DNA of 15,306 bases, taken from positions 1-15,306 of the forward strand of contig JAHJLU010000275.1 in the NCBI GenBank assembly GCA_018821745.1, written 5' to 3'. The position numbers were made by a program, and so were the translations under genes. Source of the DNA: Myxococcota bacterium. Lineage in GTDB: Bacteria > Myxococcota_A > Polyangia > HGW-17. Position 1 is the stretch's first letter, and each line of letters begins with the position of its first letter. Positions 13,281 to 15,306 of the stretch are shown here, one piece after another. The notes below the pieces were generated by a model. That model made no database searches. It saw nothing but the letters and a program-made list of their open reading frames with translations, and was not told the origin of the DNA.

Positions 13281-15306
13281 ATGATGAAATTTTTCGTTGT
13301 CTTTATTTTGCTGTGCCCAGCGCTCATCGCCTGTGACGACACCGGTTCGTCCAACCACACAAACAACACGACCAACAACGGCACCTGCGGGGACGGGGTC
13401 TGCAATGGGGACGAGAGCGCGGGCACCTGCCCCGCGGATTGCGACATCCCCTCAGTGTGTACGGTGGATGGCCCGCTCCCGGACTTTGCATCACACAACA
13501 GTGCCCTGGCAACCTTTACCGGCAGCTGTACCGGGAACCAACTCCGGATCACTCTTTTGGCCGGCCCGGTGGTGAAGTTAACCTACGGCGATGCAAGCGC
13601 ATGGCCCTCCTATGCGGTCCAGGATGAACAGCTCCTGGACACTTACGGGTTTGGGGTTATCCAGACCTTCAGCCTTCCCGATTTTTCGGTGGAACCGGGT
13701 CTGCTCATCTGCGCCGGAGATTTGACCATTGAGGTGGAGGGGGGCGACTGCCGCATGATCATCCGGGATGCAGACGGCACGCTGCTGCTGAGCGAGACCC
13801 CGGGAGGCGGCTATTCAGAATCTGGTGGAGACCGGATCCTCGTGCGGGACGCCCTGGCCCAGGAGCCCTATTTCGGGTTGGGCGAGAAGACCGGGAGCAG
13901 CAACCGTCGCGGCCGCTCCTTCACCATGCGCAACACGGACTGCTACGACGCCAGCTACGGAGGTTACGGACCCGAGGCCGATCCGCTCTACGCCTCCATC
14001 CCATTTTATATGGGCATCCGGGAGGGAACGGCCTACGGAATCTTCACGGACAACACCCACACCATGGAGTTCGACATGGGCCACAGCAACGCCCAAAAGA
14101 CCCAAATCTTCGCCCGGGGCGGGGAGATGGTGCAGTACTTCATCCCGGGTCCGACGCCCGCAATGGTTGTGGAGAAGTACTCTGATCTGACGGGACGTAT
14201 TCCCATGCCTCCCAGGTGGTCCCTGGGCTACCACCAGAGCCGCTGGGGCTACTACCCGGACACCCGTGTGCTGGAGGTGGCGCAGGAGCTGCGAACCCGC
14301 GCCATCCCCGCCGATGGGCTGTGGCTGGACATCCAGGCCATGGAAGGCTTTCGCTCCTTCACCTTCGACGCCTCGGGCTTCCCCGATCCCGAGGGGCTCA
14401 TGGGACAGCTCTCGGGCATGGGCTTTCACACCACCATGATCGTGGATCCGGGGATCAAGGTCGACCCGGCGTGGAATATCTATACCAGCGGGGTTACAGG
14501 TGACCACTTCCTGAAAAACACCGACGGAAGCCTGTTTGTGGGAGAGGTGTGGCCAGGGGAAGCGGCCTTCCCGGACTTTTCACGTCCCGCAACCCGCGAC
14601 TGGTGGCAGACCCTTATCCCCAACCTCACAAACAATGGCATTGAAGGCATCTGGATAGACATGAACGAGCCCGCCTCCTTCATCGCCGCCCATGGCAACA
14701 CCGTTCCCGATTCCATCCCGGCGGACACAGAGGGATCCCCCACCACCATGGCCCGGGTCCATAACGTCTACGCCCTTCTGGAAGCACAGGCAACATACAA
14801 TGGACTCCTGCAGGCCCTGCCCGGCAGGCGCCCCTTTGTCCTCACCCGGGCGGGTTACTCGGGGATCCAGCGCTACGCCGCCATGTGGACCGGAGATGCC
14901 CCTTCCTCCTGGCCCACCCTGCGCAACACCGTGCCCATGATGACCGGGCTCGGGCTCTCGGGGATTCCTCTGGCGGGAAGCGACGTGGGGGGCTACTCGG
15001 GGCAGGCGACCCCGGAGATGTTCGCCCGCTGGATGCAGGTGGGCAGCTTCTCTCCCTTCTTCAGAGGCCACACGGAACAAAGTGGCAACGATCAGGAGCC
15101 ATGGATGTTTGGACAGGAGGTGGAGGACATCTCCCGCGCCGTCATTAACGAGCGCTACCAGCTCCTCCCAACCATGTACAGCCTCACGCATAACGCCTCA
15201 AGGACGGGAGAACCAATCCTTCGCCCCCTGTACTACGAGCACCCTGACGACACCGCCACCTACCACATTGATGACCAGGTCTATATGGGTCCCCACCTGA
15301 TGTTCG
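13281..15306 (+). CDS. Surface lipoprotein alpha-glucosidase (GH31), 3' end missing
   Basis: 675 codons are in the window; the frame is open to the edge. ATG 13281 (or 13284) follows AAGGGG by about 7 nt. The signal MMKFFVVFILLCPALIAC gives the lipid Cys at 18, then DD, an Asn/Thr linker, and a CGDGVCNGDESAGTCPADC motif (about 38-56) of the type common on myxobacterial surface proteins. The N-terminal beta domain (60-300) includes YFGLGEKTG and ends at MPPRWSLGYHQSRWGYY, the usual entrance to the GH31 barrel. The nucleophile is Asp460 in GIWIDMNEP and the acid/base is Asp539 in WTGDAPSSW. SDVGGYSG and FSPFFRGH follow, both GH31 landmarks. It should release glucose or xylose from the non-reducing end of alpha-glucosides. 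With GH13 upstream, maltodextrin is the likely substrate. Confidence 0.92.
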   Translation, partial: MMKFFVVFILLCPALIACDDTGSSNHTNNTTNNGTCGDGVCNGDESAGTCPADCDIPSVCTVDGPLPDFASHNSALATFTGSCTGNQLRITLLAGPVVKLTYGDASAWPSYAVQDEQLLDTYGFGVIQTFSLPDFSVEPGLLICAGDLTIEVEGGDCRMIIRDADGTLLLSETPGGGYSESGGDRILVRDALAQEPYFGLGEKTGSSNRRGRSFTMRNTDCYDASYGGYGPEADPLYASIPFYMGIREGTAYGIFTDNTHTMEFDMGHSNAQKTQIFARGGEMVQYFIPGPTPAMVVEKYSDLTGRIPMPPRWSLGYHQSRWGYYPDTRVLEVAQELRTRAIPADGLWLDIQAMEGFRSFTFDASGFPDPEGLMGQLSGMGFHTTMIVDPGIKVDPAWNIYTSGVTGDHFLKNTDGSLFVGEVWPGEAAFPDFSRPATRDWWQTLIPNLTNNGIEGIWIDMNEPASFIAAHGNTVPDSIPADTEGSPTTMARVHNVYALLEAQATYNGLLQALPGRRPFVLTRAGYSGIQRYAAMWTGDAPSSWPTLRNTVPMMTGLGLSGIPLAGSDVGGYSGQATPEMFARWMQVGSFSPFFRGHTEQSGNDQEPWMFGQEVEDISRAVINERYQLLPTMYSLTHNASRTGEPILRPLYYEHPDDTATYHIDDQVYMGPHLMF

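Noticed and set aside
13815..14507. A 230-codon minus-strand frame inside the GH31 gene
   Set aside because: It lies opposite the GH31 barrel and lacks a ribosome site or any recognisable motif.

Overview
The window looks like chromosomal DNA from a Gram-negative, GC-rich bacterium of the former Deltaproteobacteria, most likely Myxococcota or a relative. Pointers are the many lipoprotein signal peptides, Cys-rich low-complexity segments behind the lipid cysteine (CGNDLIETGEACDG-like, CGDGVCNGDES-like, VDDDGNGEMDC-like), OMP-type proteins, and GGAGG-type ribosome sites. I see no insertion sequence, tRNA, rRNA, CRISPR array or phage gene. The organism call is inference from sequence style.

Left part (1-3105): the 3' end of a GyrI-like effector-binding protein; a convergent Cys-rich lipoprotein; a divergent exported beta-rich protein whose C-terminal half resembles the family annotated as polymorphic toxin type 23; and an NAD(P)-dependent extended SDR (dihydroflavonol reductase-like). 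Middle part (3106-6539): lower coding density, with a weak orphan ORF, a small zinc-ribbon protein, a Lys-rich Cys lipoprotein, a gene-free stretch holding about 15 degenerate units at 21-22 bp spacing, a lipoprotein gene split by a frameshift with an Ala-Pro repeat tail, and a doubtful small ORF.

Right part (6511-15306): a minus-strand hemP-porin pair. Its promoter is covered by a dyad that looks like a metalloregulator operator. Divergent from hemP is a 920-residue lipoprotein alpha-amylase (GH13). Further on are a lipoprotein of unknown function with two matching dyads over its promoter, a large lipoprotein that may be a beta-propeller, and the first 675 codons of a lipoprotein alpha-glucosidase (GH31) that runs off the window.

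Functionally, the GH13 and GH31 lipoproteins together suggest degradation of starch or maltodextrin at the cell surface. The 50-residue HemP with a porin suggests outer-membrane uptake that responds to iron or heme. The most unusual items are the 21-bp periodic array, the toxin-23-like outer-membrane protein, the iron-type operator of hemP-porin, and the twin ACAAT-N6-ATTGT sites.
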